Shown piece by piece: positions 52,677 through 53,990 of a DNA stretch of 53,990 nucleotides. Position 1 is the first letter of the stretch. Every line of letters begins with the position of its first letter. The stretch is from Candidatus Saccharibacteria bacterium CG_4_10_14_0_2_um_filter_52_9 (lineage in GTDB: Bacteria > Actinomycetota > Acidimicrobiia > Acidimicrobiales > RAAP-2): NCBI GenBank assembly GCA_903970515.1, contig CAJCJA010000051.1, positions 1 to 53,990 on the forward strand, read 5' to 3'. The notes under the pieces were generated by a model that saw only the letters and a list, made by a program, of their open reading frames with translations, was not told where the DNA came from and made no database searches. The position numbers and the translations under genes were made by a program.

Positions 52677-53990
52677 TTACGGCGTTACCGCAAAGGCTAC
52701 TTGGTCGGCCAGATGATTGGCTAGCGTGCGCACGCCACCAGTGATCGACCGTATGGAAATGCCGCCTACGTGGTCGTCGCGAAGAATCTGACGTAGCGCA
52801 ACCGTGGTGTCGTGGGCGCGTTCCTGGCTCAAGATTACGTTGTGCGCATTCGTACCTTGAGGCGAGGAGAATCCCGTCACCTCGATCGTTCGCCATTTTC
52901 CGATCATCATGCCGCGCACGAACTCACTGAGGAGTCGATTGTCGTGGGCGTCGACGATCGCGCCCCCGGTGGGAAAGTACACGTCGAGACGTATCGCGTG
53001 ATGCACCTCAGGCATCGTGGTCGTGGTAGTCGTCGTCGACGTCGGCAACGTGGTCGTGGTGCTTGACGTGGTCGACGTCGTGCTCGCGTACGGGGCTCGC
53101 GCCGTGGTCGTCGTGCCAGCCGACGGCGTCAAGGCGTCGTAGAAAGGTTGTTGCGTACCGTCGTCGGCCCCTACGGCAACGCAATGCGTCGCGTCGGGAC
53201 AACTCACGCCATAAAAGGAACCCGTGATACCGGTCGTGTCGATCTCGGTCGCGGTAGTCGCCCACGCGCCGGCGAAGTCGCTCGCGTACATTGCTTGTCC
53301 GTCGACTTGATCCTCACCAACCGCGGTGCAGTCCGAGGCGTCGGTACAACTCACGCCATTGAAGAGCCCGTTCGTGTGAACGCTCGCAATGTCGTGCGCT
53401 GAACTCCACACGCCGGCGGTTTCGGTGACGTAGATCGCCTCGTCGCCCGTCGTGGTCACGTCACCGACAGCCGTGCAATCATTTGCTGACGTGCAACTCA
53501 CACCCAGGAACACGCCCGCCGACCCCGACACGGCGATGTCCACGGGGGCCAACCACACGCTCGCAACTTCTTGGACGTAGTACGGCTCATCATCGCTCGA
53601 GTCGTAGCCCACCGCGGTGCAATCGGTCGCGTCAACGCAACTGACGGCGTTCAAGTCACCGTTGAGGCCAGGACTCGCCAAAGTCGTGCCGAAGTCGGAG
53701 CTTCCCGCCCAACTACCCCCCGACTCTTCGATGTACCACGGCTTATCCAACGCGTCGTCGTAACCCACCGCCGTACAGTCAGTCGCATCAACGCAACTGA
53801 CGGCGTTCAGCGTTCCGTCAAAGGTTGGTGAGTAGAGGTCGAGCGGCGTCGACCACGTTCCCGAAGTGTCGACACTGAAAAATCCCGACGTATTCCCGGG
53901 GTCATAGCCAACGGCGGTACAACTCGTGGCGCTGACGCAGCTGATACTCGTGACGTCACCGCTGTAGGGCGAGGGAAGATCGGTGCTGGC
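52677..53990 (-). CDS. Secreted Cys-repeat protein with OmpA-like C-terminus (5' end beyond window)
   Basis: 437 codons visible; the N-terminus lies outside. Six repeats with C-x5-C followed by TAVG or VAVG (for example SCVDATDCTAVGYD), spaced 48-52 residues, each with a W/Y-rich strand between; the cysteine pairs suggest disulfides outside the cell. A Thr/Ser-rich linker follows (about 35 residues), then an OmpA-like domain (LDVYFPTGGAIVD ... SQERAHDTTVALRQIL). The peptidoglycan-binding Arg of OmpA is kept, but Asp is replaced in GFSSPQG. It may be a wall-attached surface protein (inference). An internal ATG at 53768 is not a credible start because repeats continue upstream. Confidence 0.8.
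   Translation of the reverse strand, partial: ASTDLPSPYSGDVTSISCVSATSCTAVGYDPGNTSGFFSVDTSGTWSTPLDLYSPTFDGTLNAVSCVDATDCTAVGYDDALDKPWYIEESGGSWAGSSDFGTTLASPGLNGDLNAVSCVDATDCTAVGYDSSDDEPYYVQEVASVWLAPVDIAVSGSAGVFLGVSCTSANDCTAVGDVTTTGDEAIYVTETAGVWSSAHDIASVHTNGLFNGVSCTDASDCTAVGEDQVDGQAMYASDFAGAWATTATEIDTTGITGSFYGVSCPDATHCVAVGADDGTQQPFYDALTPSAGTTTTARAPYASTTSTTSSTTTTLPTSTTTTTTTMPEVHHAIRLDVYFPTGGAIVDAHDNRLLSEFVRGMMIGKWRTIEVTGFSSPQGTNAHNVILSQERAHDTTVALRQILRDDHVGGISIRSITGGVRTLANHLADQVAFAVTP

Noticed and set aside
53015-53090. Simple GTC/GTG-rich repeat tract
   Set aside because: It encodes the Thr/Ser-rich linker of the surface protein and is not an independent repeat element.
1-53990. Search by eye for tRNA, rRNA, CRISPR arrays, insertion sequences, phage and classical defence genes
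   Set aside because: None seen; the few intergenic gaps are short and contain no cloverleaf, repeat-spacer or transposase pattern.

Overview
The window is a dense stretch of actinobacterial chromosome, most likely from an Acidimicrobiia-type lineage (inference). Support for this: the order pyrR-pyrB-pyrC-carA-carB-pyrD-pyrF-mihF-gmk-rpoZ-coaBC-metK-priA-def-fmt-rpe-ribD-ribBA-ribH, which resembles mycobacterial and other actinobacterial genomes; the actinobacteria-restricted mihF; a PriA without an ATPase; DUF1844 beside infC; a CtaG-type oxidase assembly factor; moderately high G+C; and many apparently leaderless genes. I see no tRNA, rRNA, CRISPR, insertion sequence, phage or classical defence genes. 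Nearly all of it is housekeeping DNA, so the interest lies in regulation and in a few divergent proteins.

Layout. 1-8462 (minus): arginine operon argC-argB-argF-argR-argG-argH, followed by a large RecB-like nuclease/RNase H/helicase protein cut by the window edge. A palindromic putative ArgR operator overlaps the argC promoter. 8529-10091: an EamA transporter (plus) converging on an acyl-ACP thioesterase (minus). 10122-15694 (minus): infC-rpmI-rplT, a SpoU-type rRNA methyltransferase, pheS and pheT; infC appears to start at ATC. 15934-17768 (plus): a polytopic GT-C-like membrane protein and a DUF1844 protein. 17765-19800 (minus): a response regulator/histidine kinase pair. 19957-20349 (plus): a small secreted protein with a good terminator.

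20425-39900 (minus): an unbroken run of 18 further core genes after pyrR, covering pyrimidine synthesis, integration host factor, guanylate kinase, RNA polymerase omega, CoA synthesis, S-adenosylmethionine synthesis, PriA, deformylase, formyltransferase and riboflavin synthesis, ending in a cold-shock-like protein. Most junctions are 1- or 4-base stop/start overlaps. The pyrR leader carries a hairpin matching the PyrR-binding RNA. Internal leaderless promoters probably restart transcription at mihF, def and rpe.

40013-47477: aerobic respiration. A divergent pair (a small membrane protein on minus; Sco1 plus a hypothetical on plus) faces a minus-strand oxidase operon: cupredoxin-like protein, subunit II, subunit I, subunit III, a 37-residue membrane peptide and CtaG. 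Subunit I has unusual proton-channel positions. 47734-51934 (minus): aroC-aroK-aroB-aroQ-efp-nusB. 51960-52613: NfuA-like Fe-S protein. 52677-53990: end of a secreted Cys-repeat protein with a Thr-rich linker and an OmpA-like domain, cut by the window edge.

The most general observation is a promoter rule read directly from the sequence: nine start codons lie exactly six bases after a TANNNT hexamer and a tenth lies seven bases after one, which implies leaderless mRNAs.
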